Source of the DNA: Betaproteobacteria bacterium
GTDB taxonomy: Bacteria; Pseudomonadota; Gammaproteobacteria; Burkholderiales; Casimicrobiaceae
Direction: 5' to 3'
Length of the DNA stretch: 5,850 nt
NCBI GenBank assembly: GCA_005889025.1
Contig: VBCZ01000409.1
Coordinates: 1-5,850, forward strand
The position numbers and the translations under genes were made by a program. Shown here piece by piece: positions 5,522-5,850 of this stretch (its first letter is position 1; every line of letters starts with the position of its first letter). The notes under the pieces are model-generated. The model worked only from the letters and a program-made list of their open reading frames with translations, was not told where the DNA came from and made no database searches.

Positions 5522-5850
5522 CTAACGTTGCGCTGATTGGCTGGAGGAACTCCTGCCCTGGCCGCTCCGCGCCCGGATCAGGCGTTGCGCCTCCAGGCAC
5601 CAATGCTTCTTGATATCGTGCCACACGACAGCGGCCCACAGCACGTTATCCTTCGAGGCATCCGGCACGCTCGACGTGTCCGCCTTCGCCTCCATGCCGT
5701 GACTGTTGATCCAGTCGCGCGTCTGCGGGTCGTACGCCAGAAGCTCCGTGTTGGGCACGAACACGTGGTTGTAGTTTGCCGGCAAGTTTACGTTGTGGAC
5801 GACCGCGTGCCCTGTCTGGCGGTATTCGTCCAGGTCGTTCGCTCCGGTCG
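5522..5850 (-). CDS. Hypothetical protein, C-terminal 108 residues (runs off the right edge)
   Basis: The frame is open from the window edge (first complete codon at 5848) to TAG at 5524-5522. A TTG at 5785 could serve as a start, but coding-like sequence continues upstream (TGANDLDEYRQTGHAVVHNV), so the gene very probably begins outside the window. I do not recognise the family. The visible part has a globular segment (NYNHVFVPNTELLAYDPQTR, about residues 25-44), then NVLWAAVVWHDIKKHWCLEA (68-87), with several aromatics and one Cys. It closes with a basic, Ser/Gln-rich tail (RARSGQGRSSSSQSAQR) that looks disordered. There is no membrane segment in this part. A terminator follows about 30 nt downstream, so it is a separate unit from the ku operon. 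Confidence 0.6.
   Translation of the reverse strand, partial: TGANDLDEYRQTGHAVVHNVNLPANYNHVFVPNTELLAYDPQTRDWINSHGMEAKADTSSVPDASKDNVLWAAVVWHDIKKHWCLEAQRLIRARSGQGRSSSSQSAQR

Overview
The window is GC-rich bacterial DNA. Every gene I can support lies on the minus strand, so transcription runs from high to low coordinates. The protein families suggest a proteobacterium: a two-gene ku-ligD cassette, LigD in the order phosphoesterase-ligase-polymerase (typical of pseudomonads and relatives, unlike the mycobacterial POL-PE-LIG order), and an adjacent C39-like/RimK-like pair. I cannot name the genus.

From the right edge leftward: (1) the C-terminal 108 residues of an unrecognised protein (5522-5850), closed by a hairpin-plus-T-run terminator (5462-5490). 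(2) A non-coding stretch of roughly 230 bases (5290-5521) with three perfect short inverted repeats (5406-5424, 5351-5368, 5328-5351). The promoter of the next operon should lie here, but I cannot place -35/-10 boxes with confidence. (3) A small Cys-rich, zinc-ribbon-like ORF (5057-5248, perhaps starting further upstream). (4) ku (4128-5054), interrupted by an in-frame TAG at codon 45. (5) ligD (1528-4103), interrupted by a frameshift at about 2680-2687, where about 30 residues of linker also seem to be missing. (6) An intact C39-peptidase-like protein (747-1523). (7) The N-terminal 250 residues of a RimK-like ATP-grasp protein (1-750), which runs off the left edge.

Genes 3 to 7 are packed like one operon: the small ORF stops 2 nt before the ku ATG, ku and ligD are 24 nt apart, ligD and the C39-like gene 4 nt apart, and the C39-like and RimK-like genes overlap by ATGA. 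Ku binds double-strand ends and recruits LigD, which processes, fills and seals them (bacterial non-homologous end joining). The C39-like and RimK-like proteins look like a papain-fold peptidase paired with an ATP-dependent amide ligase.

The two most notable points are that both NHEJ genes carry independent disabling lesions while the two downstream genes are intact in the part seen, and that an NHEJ cassette is joined in one apparent operon to an uncharacterised peptidase/ATP-grasp pair. Either lesion could be a sequencing or assembly error. The sequence alone cannot settle that.
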